Positions 1 to 7,700 of a DNA stretch of 9,213 bases are shown here, piece after piece. A model generated the notes under the pieces. It was given only the letters and a program-made list of their open reading frames with translations. It was not told the origin of the DNA and ran no database searches. A program made the position numbers and the translations under genes. The stretch comes from CAZLBV01 sp964557845 (GTDB lineage: Bacteria; Acidobacteriota; Aminicenantia; Aminicenantales; Aminicenantaceae): assembly GCA_964557845.1 (NCBI GenBank), contig CAZLBV010000225.1, forward strand, positions 1-9,213, read 5' to 3'. Position 1 is the stretch's first letter. Each line of letters opens with the position of its first letter.

Positions 1-52
1 CCTTGTAACTGGGCCAAGCTCGACTCGTGAATAATCCAGGTTAAGTTAGAAG

Positions 53-81
53 TTGCAACCTTTTGTTCTAAAATATATGAT
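53..81 (+). promoter_or_regulatory. Candidate sigma70-type promoter for the DUF3311-symporter-amidohydrolase-mntP cluster
   Basis: A -35-like TTGCAA (53-58, 4 of 6 consensus bases) is separated by exactly 17 bases from a -10-like TATGAT (76-81, 5 of 6). Transcription would start around 88-90, giving a leader of about 20 bases that includes the Shine-Dalgarno at 99-104. The region is A/T-rich and is the only intergenic stretch upstream of the plus-strand cluster in the window. This is a pattern match by eye; no operator or attenuator is apparent, and the leader is too short for a riboswitch if this start is right. Confidence 0.5.
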
Positions 82-109
82 AAATTTCCTTATCTAAGAG
101 GAGGCATGG

Positions 110-328
110 ATGCATAAAAGAAAAAAATATGCTCTGATGCTGGGTGCCATACCCTTTTTAATGCTGGTTTTTGCCTTGCCCTTAGTCAACAGGATTCATC
201 CTGTGATCTTAGGTTTGCCATTTATTTTATTTTGGATTCTTGTTTGGGTTATGCTTACTCCTCTTATACTATTTTTTGCTTACCGGGTAGAGAGAAAAAA
301 TGGTTCAGATGATGGAGAAGAACAATGA
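110..328 (+). CDS. DUF3311 small membrane protein, putative partner of the adjacent sodium:solute symporter
   Basis: This 72-residue protein has two hydrophobic segments (about residues 8-25 and 31-58) joined by a short loop with NRIHP and GLPF, and a charged C-terminus (YRVERK then an acidic tail). That pattern, including a Pro/Leu-rich first helix, V-N-R and GLPF, is typical of the DUF3311 family. These proteins are found next to MctP/YhjB-type symporters and are thought to be small accessory subunits; their biochemical role is not established. The start at 110 is supported by AGGAGG at 99-104, five bases upstream. A second ATG at 106 lies out of frame and closes after three codons. The stop overlaps the start of the symporter gene (ATGA, 325-328), so the two are probably translationally coupled, as expected for subunits of one transporter. 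Confidence 0.85.
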   Translation: MHKRKKYALMLGAIPFLMLVFALPLVNRIHPVILGLPFILFWILVWVMLTPLILFFAYRVERKNGSDDGEEQ

Positions 329-1749
329 ATTCGGCCCTTTTCATAATTCTTGCGGTTATTGTTATCTCTGCAATTGTGGGAATAGTAGCCGGCCGAAAGC
401 TGAAAATGAATCTAGAAAATTGGACAGTGGGAGGCCGCCGATTCGGCGTAGTGATCATCTGGCTTCTTATGGCCGGAGAGATCTATACCACCTTTACTTT
501 CTTAGGTGCGAGTGGTTGGGCCTATTCCAAAGGGGCTCCGGCCTTTTATATTCTGATCTATGGAGCCCTGGCCTATACTCTTTCCTTTTTTATTTTGCCT
601 GAACTTTGGAAGATCGGCAAAAAATATGGACTGCATACGCAGCCGGATTACTTCATTAAAAGATACGACAGCCGGTTTCTCGGAGTTTTAGTGGCGCTCA
701 TCGGTGTGTTTTCGATCATTCCTTACCTGCAGCTCCAGTTGGCCGGACTGGGTTTGATCGTTGAAGTCGCCAGCAATGGAACCATTCGGTCTGCCTATGC
801 CATCGTGATCGCATTTGTTCTTACCTGTGCTTTTGTTTTTACCAGCGGGATTCGTGGTGCTGCTTGGGTGGCTATAATTAAAGATGTTCTTATGATAGCG
901 GCTGTTTTGATTGTCGGAATTGGAGTTCCATCCATATATTTTGGAGGGTTTGGGAAGATGTTCAGTGTCCTAATGGAAAAAATGCCAGAACATCTGACTT
1001 TTCCTGGGGCAACCAACCATATGGATTCACTCTGGGTGATGTCGACCATACTCCTTACCGCACTGGGATTTTATATGTGGCCGCATGTTTTCGGGTCCGC
1101 GTTTTCCGCCAGGAGTGCCAAGGTCATAAAGAGAAACGCCGTTATCATGCCCTTTTATCAGATCCCTATTCTGCTGATCTTTATGGTCGGTTTCACCGCC
1201 CTGCTGGTCCTTCCCGGATTAGATAATGCAGACATGGCTTTTCTTTCTCTAGTAAACAAAACCTATCCTTCCTGGTTTATGGGATTTGTAGGCGCTGCGG
1301 GTGCTGTCACAGCGATGGTGCCGGCTGCGATCCTGGTATTGTTTGCATCAACTCTTATTTCTAAAAATGTCTATCAGACCGGGATCAATCCTCATGCCAG
1401 TGAAAATACAGTTATGCGTTTATCTAGGTTGATGGTTTTGATCATCATGACATTCAGTCTATTGTTCGCCATATTTTTACCCAATGAACTGGTCAATCTT
1501 TTGATCCTTGGATATGATGGTGTCTGTCAATTTTTCCCGGGGGTTGTGTTTGGTTTATTCTGGAAACGGGTGACAAAACAGGGTGTTTTAGCCGGGATTC
1601 TTGTAGGGACCGGATTTGTTGTGTTTTTAATCCTAAGCCGGAATGATCCTTTTATTGGTATGAATGCAGGATTTGTCGGTCTGCTGATCAATATAATTGT
1701 TACGATTGCCGTTAGTCTTTTAACAATACGGGTAATCCAAAAGGCATGA
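325..1749 (+). CDS. Sodium:solute symporter (SSS family, MctP/YhjB-like), putative monocarboxylate or amino-acid uptake permease
   Basis: The 474-residue protein is hydrophobic along its length, with about 13 predicted membrane helices, the usual size and topology for SSS transporters in the inner membrane. The segment around residues 31-70, with NWTVGGRRFG, then YTTFTFLGASGWAY, is the characteristic N-terminal region of the family. Residues 329-350 (TAMVPAAILVLFASTLISKN, then VY) match its conserved core helix. Pairing with a DUF3311 protein places it nearest the MctP/YhjB branch, some members of which carry lactate, pyruvate or alanine. At the Na2-site position where classical members carry Ser-Ser, this protein has Val332-Pro333, so sodium as the coupling ion should not be assumed. 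The Shine-Dalgarno GGAG (314-317) lies inside the upstream gene. Substrate is unknown; the M20 hydrolase downstream hints at an acylated amino acid or a related organic acid. Confidence 0.87.
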   Translation: MNSALFIILAVIVISAIVGIVAGRKLKMNLENWTVGGRRFGVVIIWLLMAGEIYTTFTFLGASGWAYSKGAPAFYILIYGALAYTLSFFILPELWKIGKKYGLHTQPDYFIKRYDSRFLGVLVALIGVFSIIPYLQLQLAGLGLIVEVASNGTIRSAYAIVIAFVLTCAFVFTSGIRGAAWVAIIKDVLMIAAVLIVGIGVPSIYFGGFGKMFSVLMEKMPEHLTFPGATNHMDSLWVMSTILLTALGFYMWPHVFGSAFSARSAKVIKRNAVIMPFYQIPILLIFMVGFTALLVLPGLDNADMAFLSLVNKTYPSWFMGFVGAAGAVTAMVPAAILVLFASTLISKNVYQTGINPHASENTVMRLSRLMVLIIMTFSLLFAIFLPNELVNLLILGYDGVCQFFPGVVFGLFWKRVTKQGVLAGILVGTGFVVFLILSRNDPFIGMNAGFVGLLINIIVTIAVSLLTIRVIQKA

Positions 1750-1780
1750 TCGTGTCCATTATAGATGAGGAGGAAAGGTT

Positions 1781-2956
1781 ATGGATGTAACGATAAAAAA
1801 AGAAGCAGAAAAACTAACTCCTGAATTGATTGCATGGAGGAGGGATTTTCATCAACATCCGGAAATTGCCTTTCAGGAATTCAGAACATCAAAAGTAATA
1901 AAAGAATTTCTGGAAGGGCAGGGGCTCGAAGTAAAAACTCTGGCTAAAACCGGACTCAGAGCAGTCTTAGCAGGCAAGCCCGGCGGACCGACAGTGGCAC
2001 TGAGGGCAGATATGGATGCCCTCCCACTTAAGGAAAAAGGAAAAAAAGAATATATCTCGCAAAATCCGGAAGCCACTCATGCCTGCGGTCATGACGGGCA
2101 TATGGCGATCTTAATGGGGGTGGTACGGATACTTGTAAACCGGAAAGAAAACCTTCGTGGGAATGTCGTTTTTTTGTTTCAACCATCGGAAGAGCTTCCT
2201 CCTGGTGGGGCAGAACCCATGGTAAAGGAAGGGGCGCTGGATGGTGTGGATGCTGTTTTTGGACTCCATCTCTGGCAGCCTCTGCCCACAGGGTTTATTG
2301 GTATCGTTAAAGGCCCGATGATGGCCCAGGCGGATAATTTTTCTCTTGTTGTTAAGGGAAAAGCCGGGCACGGCTCCATGCCCCATACAGCAGTTGACCC
2401 CATTTATGCAGCTTCCCAGCTGGTTGTCAGCCTGCAGTCTATAGTCAGCCGGAACAATGATCCTCTCAAGCCGTTGGTGGTGTCCTTTGGTACTATTCAA
2501 GGAGGGACGATCTATAATATTATACCAGAGAGCGTTTCTCTTACTGGGACGGTGCGGACTTTTCAGAAGGAAGTCCAGGTTATGGCAAAGAGACGGATTC
2601 AAGAAATCTCAGAGAAAACAGGTGATGCGTTGGGTGCGGAAGTGGAATTTGTGTATGAGGATGGTTATCCTCCTTTGATCAATGCTCCGGAGATGGTCGA
2701 TTTTGTTAAAGGGGTGGCTGGTGATATTTTGGGAGAAGATAGGATTGTCCCGTTTTCTCCGGTCATGGGAGGAGAGGATTTTGCCTATTACCTGCAGAAA
2801 AAACCCGGTGCCTTCTTTTTTCTAGGCATGGGAGACGGACAATATGCACCCCATCATCATCCTGAATTTGATCTGGATGAAAAAGCCCTTCCCTTGGGGA
2901 CGCATTTATTAGCAGAGATCGCACTTAAATATCTTAAAAAGAACGAACTGATATAA
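1781..2956 (+). CDS. M20D family amidohydrolase (N-acyl-amino-acid / hippurate hydrolase-like)
   Basis: This 391-residue protein is full length for M20D enzymes, dinuclear metal hydrolases that cleave the amide bond of N-acylated amino acids such as hippurate, N-acetyl amino acids or indole-acetyl-amino acids. Visible motifs in order are WRRDFHQHPE (19-28), RADMDALP (75-82), ACGHDGH (101-107; Cys102 and His104 as metal ligands), FQPSEE (133-138; general-base and metal-binding Glu), GLHLW (161-165; His163) and HHHPEFD (358-364; a C-terminal metal-ligand His). The dimerisation (lid) domain lies at about 184-300, with GKAGHGSMPH at 193-202. No signal peptide is seen, so it is cytoplasmic. AGGAGG at 1768-1773 lies seven bases before the ATG. 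It follows the symporter by 31 bases and is likely co-transcribed, suggesting that imported conjugates are hydrolysed here. The exact substrate cannot be read from sequence. Confidence 0.92.
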   Translation: MDVTIKKEAEKLTPELIAWRRDFHQHPEIAFQEFRTSKVIKEFLEGQGLEVKTLAKTGLRAVLAGKPGGPTVALRADMDALPLKEKGKKEYISQNPEATHACGHDGHMAILMGVVRILVNRKENLRGNVVFLFQPSEELPPGGAEPMVKEGALDGVDAVFGLHLWQPLPTGFIGIVKGPMMAQADNFSLVVKGKAGHGSMPHTAVDPIYAASQLVVSLQSIVSRNNDPLKPLVVSFGTIQGGTIYNIIPESVSLTGTVRTFQKEVQVMAKRRIQEISEKTGDALGAEVEFVYEDGYPPLINAPEMVDFVKGVAGDILGEDRIVPFSPVMGGEDFAYYLQKKPGAFFFLGMGDGQYAPHHHPEFDLDEKALPLGTHLLAEIALKYLKKNELI

Positions 2957-2967
2957 TATTGTAATAT

Positions 2968-2972
2968 AAGGA
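2968..2972 (+). promoter_or_regulatory. Shine-Dalgarno supporting the TTG start of mntP
   Basis: AAGGA lies six bases before a TTG at 2979. Translation from this TTG places the two conserved MntP aspartates at residues 16 and 118, the same numbers as in the E. coli protein. That agreement strongly supports TTG as the true start. Confidence 0.7.
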
Positions 2973-2978
2973 ATACGA

Positions 2979-3542
2979 TTGAGTTTTTTCTATTTATTTA
3001 CAATAGCACTGGCCTTGGCTATGGATGCATTTGCTGTGTCGATAGGGATCAGTCTGAGCCAAAAAGGATTAACTGCCCGACAGACTTTTCGTCTTTCTTT
3101 CTTTTTTGGGTTTTTTCAGTTTTTGATGCCGGTTTTAGGATGGTGGGCCGGAAAACATGTTCTGGTTTATATTCATTCTTTGGATCATTGGATAGCCTTT
3201 TTTCTTCTTGGTATCATTGGGGCTAAGATGATCTATGAATCCTTTCAGGAAACAGAAATAAGACGGGGTTCAAAAGTAGATTCTACCAGAGGGTTCCATC
3301 TTTTGTTTTTGTCTATTGCAACCAGTATAGATGCTCTGGCAGTCGGCTTAGGCTTTGCAGTGTTGTCAGTGTCTGTGATACCGGCTTCCCTGATGTTTGG
3401 ATTGGTGGCCCTTGTTATGACTATTATCGGAGTAAGGGTTGCTCCTATCTTAGGGAGAATCGTGGGAAAAGGAGCTGAATTGGCGGGAGGCATTATCTTA
3501 ATCGGGATCGGAATCAAGATACTGGTCGATCATCTAGGATAA
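2979..3542 (+). CDS. mntP: Manganese efflux pump MntP (DUF204)
   Basis: The 187-residue, six-helix inner-membrane protein matches MntP, which exports Mn2+ from the cytoplasm. The two inverted DUF204 half-repeats are visible: ALAMDAFAVSIGIS (12-25) in the first helix and SIATSIDALAVGLG (112-125) in the fourth. Asp16 and Asp118 correspond to the acidic residues known to be important in E. coli MntP, and the length equals the family norm. It starts at TTG, 22 bases after the amidohydrolase stop, so it probably rides on the same transcript. Many mntP genes lie behind a yybP-ykoY manganese riboswitch; the gap here is far too short to hold one. Manganese control would have to act elsewhere, or expression follows the upstream genes. 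Confidence 0.93.
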   Translation: MSFFYLFTIALALAMDAFAVSIGISLSQKGLTARQTFRLSFFFGFFQFLMPVLGWWAGKHVLVYIHSLDHWIAFFLLGIIGAKMIYESFQETEIRRGSKVDSTRGFHLLFLSIATSIDALAVGLGFAVLSVSVIPASLMFGLVALVMTIIGVRVAPILGRIVGKGAELAGGIILIGIGIKILVDHLG

Positions 3543-3568
3543 ACCTGTTGTAAGTAGGAATGAGATCA

Positions 3569-4717
3569 TTAAAAGATAGTATATTTTCCCTCTTTTATGA
3601 TGGTCTCCGTTCGGTTTTGTGCAAAGGTAAGGTCAATAGAATGAATAGATATCCGCGGTTGGGTCGCAGGGATATATATTCGGTCCAGGTGAATAACTGA
3701 AGTAGGAGAAGAGAAATCTTTAGGCCCGACGATCCCGCCGAAATGTTCACTGCGGCCGAAGGCCACATGGAATCCAAGTTTTTCATCCAGCAGGATCTCA
3801 TTGATCGGATGAATCCCGAAGTCAGCCAAAACCCCGAATCCCAATTCCGCCATATTGCCGTAGGCCGGATCTTTTTTTAGATGCCGGTTTTCCTGATGGG
3901 CTTCCTTACTTGATCCTTCCGCAAGTATGGCTCGGTTCTTTTTGACTGTAAATAAAACTATATTATTATCAATCTGTACAGGAAGAGTTCCATTTGTCCG
4001 ACTGATCTCTTTTTTTTCTCCCTCGTAAGGGACAATGTAGGCTTCCCCGCTGGGAACATTTCCGGCAGTTCCTCTTTCCGGAAACCTCCCACTGCTGGCA
4101 TGGGCTTTGCGGTAACGAAGATCAAAAAACATAGTGTATGATCTTTCTGAATCAATCAAAAAAACGACTTCAGCAGATACTGCCTTATCCAGCTTGTTTT
4201 TAACCAAAAGGACCCTCCGATTGACTTCGTTGTAATCGATCTTGAGAGCTGGTATCATGGCGGCCGAGAAACCGGGCATGGTGGCAGCCCGGAAGCCGTA
4301 TTTTCTGGCTGCCATCTTTAAGGGTGCTGTGGTTGAATATTCGGTAGGAGCTATAATCAACTGGGTAGATCTGAAAAGGTCTTTAAAAGATACTTTATCT
4401 CCGGATGGATCCAAAAGGTCGGCTGATGGAGGGAGGGACTCTTTTATGTGGTAGGCGTATTCCGGTAGATCTGCATTGTTGGAGCCTACATCCGGATAGG
4501 CGATAAGTTTTATCGAGTCCAAATGAAGGGATTTTTTTCCGGAATTTAGAAAAGCTGCCCATTCCTGGGCTAATTTACGCCTTTTTTTCCAATTGTAATT
4601 ATCTTGGGAAGAGTTTCTGGGAATATCGACTATTATAGCCAGTTCTTGATCTCCGGGAAGATAAGGAAACACAGAGCCTATAAGATTGATTAGATCTTTT
4701 TTCGTCAGTTTTTCCAA
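3569..4717 (-). CDS. M29-type (AmpS/PepS-like, COG2309) metallo-aminopeptidase
   Basis: The 382-residue protein resembles the thermophilic aminopeptidase (M29) group, which removes N-terminal residues from peptides using a dinuclear metal centre in the cytoplasm. The C-terminal half carries the family pattern: GNVPSGEAY (219-227, Glu225), NMAELGFG (288-295, Glu291), FHVAFG (316-321, His317), FGG (326-328) and IHLD (342-345, His343 and Asp345). Spacing from Glu225 to Glu291 (66 residues) equals that of the two ligand glutamates I recall for AmpS. No tyrosine is found seven residues after His317, where AmpS-type enzymes have a catalytic Tyr (here Glu324). The protein is slightly shorter than the usual ~410, so it may be a divergent subgroup. 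The N-terminal half is weakly recognisable. The start is TTG with GGAGGAGGA just upstream; no ATG or GTG exists in frame before a stop. It lies 60 bases downstream of the RND permease on the same strand. Confidence 0.75.
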   Translation of the reverse strand: MEKLTKKDLINLIGSVFPYLPGDQELAIIVDIPRNSSQDNYNWKKRRKLAQEWAAFLNSGKKSLHLDSIKLIAYPDVGSNNADLPEYAYHIKESLPPSADLLDPSGDKVSFKDLFRSTQLIIAPTEYSTTAPLKMAARKYGFRAATMPGFSAAMIPALKIDYNEVNRRVLLVKNKLDKAVSAEVVFLIDSERSYTMFFDLRYRKAHASSGRFPERGTAGNVPSGEAYIVPYEGEKKEISRTNGTLPVQIDNNIVLFTVKKNRAILAEGSSKEAHQENRHLKKDPAYGNMAELGFGVLADFGIHPINEILLDEKLGFHVAFGRSEHFGGIVGPKDFSSPTSVIHLDRIYIPATQPRISIHSIDLTFAQNRTETIIKEGKYTIF

Positions 4718-4720
4718 GGT

Positions 4721-4729
4721 TCCTCCTCC
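4721..4729 (-). promoter_or_regulatory. Strong Shine-Dalgarno deciding the TTG start of the M29 peptidase
   Basis: On the minus strand, GGAGGAGGA precedes the TTG at 4717, with three to seven bases of spacing depending on register. The frame closes upstream without another ATG, GTG or TTG, so this site fixes the start. Confidence 0.75.
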
Positions 4730-4777
4730 ATGTACATTACAATTTTTACATCATTCATGCAAACAGGATAGCCTTGA

Positions 4778-7700
4778 TCAGATTGAAGCGTCATTTTTAT
4801 TGAATTTTTCTGCGACTTTGCCTAAAGTTTCATACAAAAGCGGCACGACTATCAATCTCAAAAGAATGGCAAAAAAGAAACCTCCGATATAGACAACAGC
4901 AAGGGGGCGGTGAAGTTCAGCTCCGGTAGATACGATTAAAGCCAGCGGCAGCACGCCCACGATCATAACTAGATCAGTCATGATAATGGGACGGAATTTG
5001 GTTAGGGCACCCTGGACGACCGAATCTCTCAAGGACATTCCCTGTTTTTTGAAATCGTTTATTTTGGCCACCAGAATAATATCATTCTGCACACAGATAC
5101 CGAAGAGTGCGATCAATCCAATGGTAGAGGATACATTCATGGTCTGGCCGGCGATGAGAAGTCCCAGAATCCCTCCCACCAGAGTTGTGGGTATATTCAA
5201 GATGATCAAAAATGCCTGCCAGATCGACCCAAAGGAAGAAAAAAGAATCACAAAGATTATCAATATGACGATGATCATAAGAGTTGTCAGGTGATGCATG
5301 GCCCTTTGCTGACTTTCAAACTGTCCGCCGAAGGTGACGAAATATCCCAAGGGGAGGTCGATCTCTGAGTCGATCTTCTTACTGGTTTCAGTAACAAATC
5401 CGCCTATGTCACGGCCTTCGATATTGCAGAGAAGGATTTTCCTCCGCATCAGGTTTTCCCGGAAGATCGTCTGGGGGCCTTCGCTTCTGGTGATTTCTGC
5501 CAGTTCAGACAGGGGAATCCGTTCGCCATTGGGAGCATCTATCAGCAGGTTTCTTACGGCTTCTTCATCATTGCGGTATTCTTCCGGCAAGCGGATCAAA
5601 ACTGAGGTTATCCTATCAGGTTCATAGATATCTGTGGCTTCTATTCCGTTAAAAGCGGTTTCAATGATGTCCGCCACATTGCCGACAGGTATTCCGAATC
5701 TGGCTAGTTTTTCCCGATTTAATTTTATTACCAGTTGAGGGATTCCGGTTGTTTGTTCTATCTGAAGATCCGTCACTCCCTCTATCTCAGCCACGATATT
5801 CCTAATGTCCTCGATATAATTATTGAGAACAGTAAGATCGGAACCGAAAAGTTTTATTGAGAGTTCTCCTTCTGTTCCTGTCAGCATTTCTGCCAGCTTA
5901 TTGGCGATGGGCTGTTCGAAAATGTAGGCCAGACCAGGTATCTTATCCAGTTCCTGCCGCATTGCCTGTGTTATCTCGTCGAATCCGCGTTTACGTTTTT
6001 CGCGAGGCAGAAGTTCGATATTATAATGACTGTGGTTTACGGGGTGGACATGCTCCGAGGCCTCTGCTGTTCCGGTAGTCCGGGATACAGAGAGGACTTC
6101 CGGAAAGGAAAGAAAGATCTTCTCTACTTTTTTCCCCATCTCGATCGATTCTTCTAAAGAGGTTTCCGGCAGCATAACGGTTGATGCCAAAATGGCGCCT
6201 TCATCCAAAGGAGGTACGAATTCTTTCCCGAGAAAATTATAGGATACAGCAGCTCCTATGAGGAGAATAATAAAGATCACAAGAATTGTATTTTTATGAT
6301 CCAAGGAACTATTCAATATCATCAGGTATTTTTTTGTGAGATATTCAGTGATTGGATTTTTTTTATCTTTAATATGCTTTTCCGTGAGAAAAATCGAGGC
6401 TAATACCGGTTTCAATGTCAGATTGAGAATAAGTGATCCAAAGAGAGCTGCGGCGACGGCAAAAGCCGTAGGCTTGAACATGGCTCCTTCTATACCTTTA
6501 AGGGTTAGAAGGGGCAAAAAGACCAGTATAATAATGATATTAGCGGAGAATAAAAAACGGCCCACATCCCGGGCGGCCTCTGATGTCAGTGCTATGGTTG
6601 AATCTGATCCTTTTTTTTCACGAAGCACCCGGTAGATATTTTCCACCATAATTATCGAACCGTTAGCGACCTTTCCAATACCGATAGCCAATCCTCCTAT
6701 GGACATTACAGTTAGCTTGATATCAAAGATGTGCATGAGGACCAAGGCAATCAGAATAGAAAAAGGAATGGTGAGTGAAGCGATTAGTGAGCTGCGGAGA
6801 TTCCACATGAAGAAGACCATCACCAGGATAATCAGTATGGCTCCTATCAATATGGACTCCTCCACATGGCTTATGGATTTTTTAATAAGACTAGACTGAT
6901 CGTAGAACGGCTTGATTTTAATGTTTTCAGGGAGATCTTGGGCGATCTCTTTCAGAGCATTCTTGGTGTTTTGAATGGTGGTTAAGGTGTCGCCTCCGTA
7001 TTGTTTTTCAACGGTCACATAAACGGCTTCTTGGACATTATGACTTCCGGATTCCCTCCGGAACTTAGGGCCTACTCGCACATCAGCCACATCCTTGACA
7101 TAAACCGGAACATTATTCCTAGAGGTGATCACAGTATTCCTGATATGATCCAGAGTTTCGATCCGGCCCTCTCCTTTGATCAGAATTTCCTGGGATTTTT
7201 TCATAATGATCCCGCCGGAAAAATTCCTGTTACTGTTTTCGATAGCCTCCTTAACTTCTCCGATAGTTATATCGTAATTCTTGAGCATTTCGGGTTTCAG
7301 GAAAACCTGAAACTGTTTGATGAATCCGCCGAGGTTGATAACAAAGGCTACACCCGGGACACCCTGCAGACGGTAGCGGATAACCCAGTCAGCGATTGAT
7401 CTGAGCTCCATGGGATCGGTTTCATCGCTGACGACAGCAAACTCGAAAACCTCTCCCATACGGGAGGATACCGGGCCTAAAATGGGAGAGGAAGTGCCGA
7501 GAGGGAGTCGGCCTGCAACCAGTTCTAATTTGCTGGATATGATCTGACGGGCAAGATAAATGTCCGTGCCCCATTCGAATTCAACTGTTACGACTGAATC
7601 GCCGGTAGCAGATTCCGAGCGGACCCGGGTGACATTAGGGGCTCCATTGAGCAAGCTTTCCAGGGGAAATGAAATCAGCCTTTCCACGTCTTCTGCCGCC

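Noticed and set aside
1..52. Possible tail of an upstream plus-strand gene ending at TGA 28-30
   Set aside because: Ten codons without a recognisable domain cannot support a gene; other frames also end nearby. I see no terminator hairpin in this stretch.
106..117. ATG at 106 as start of a leader peptide before the DUF3311 gene
   Set aside because: It stops after three codons and lies only one base from the Shine-Dalgarno, too close for efficient initiation.
2111..2602. Minus-strand open frame opposite the amidohydrolase
   Set aside because: Antisense shadow of a gene whose sense frame carries all the M20D catalytic motifs; the translation has no recognisable domain.
4718..4777. Possible promoter (TTGCAT, 17 bases, TAATGT on the minus strand) before the M29 peptidase
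   Set aside because: The -10 matches only three of six bases and lies so close to the Shine-Dalgarno that the transcript would begin inside it.
7001..7399. Plus-strand open frame of 132 codons opposite the first periplasmic domain of the RND permease
   Set aside because: Antisense shadow with no domain; the sense strand encodes conserved RND sequence throughout.
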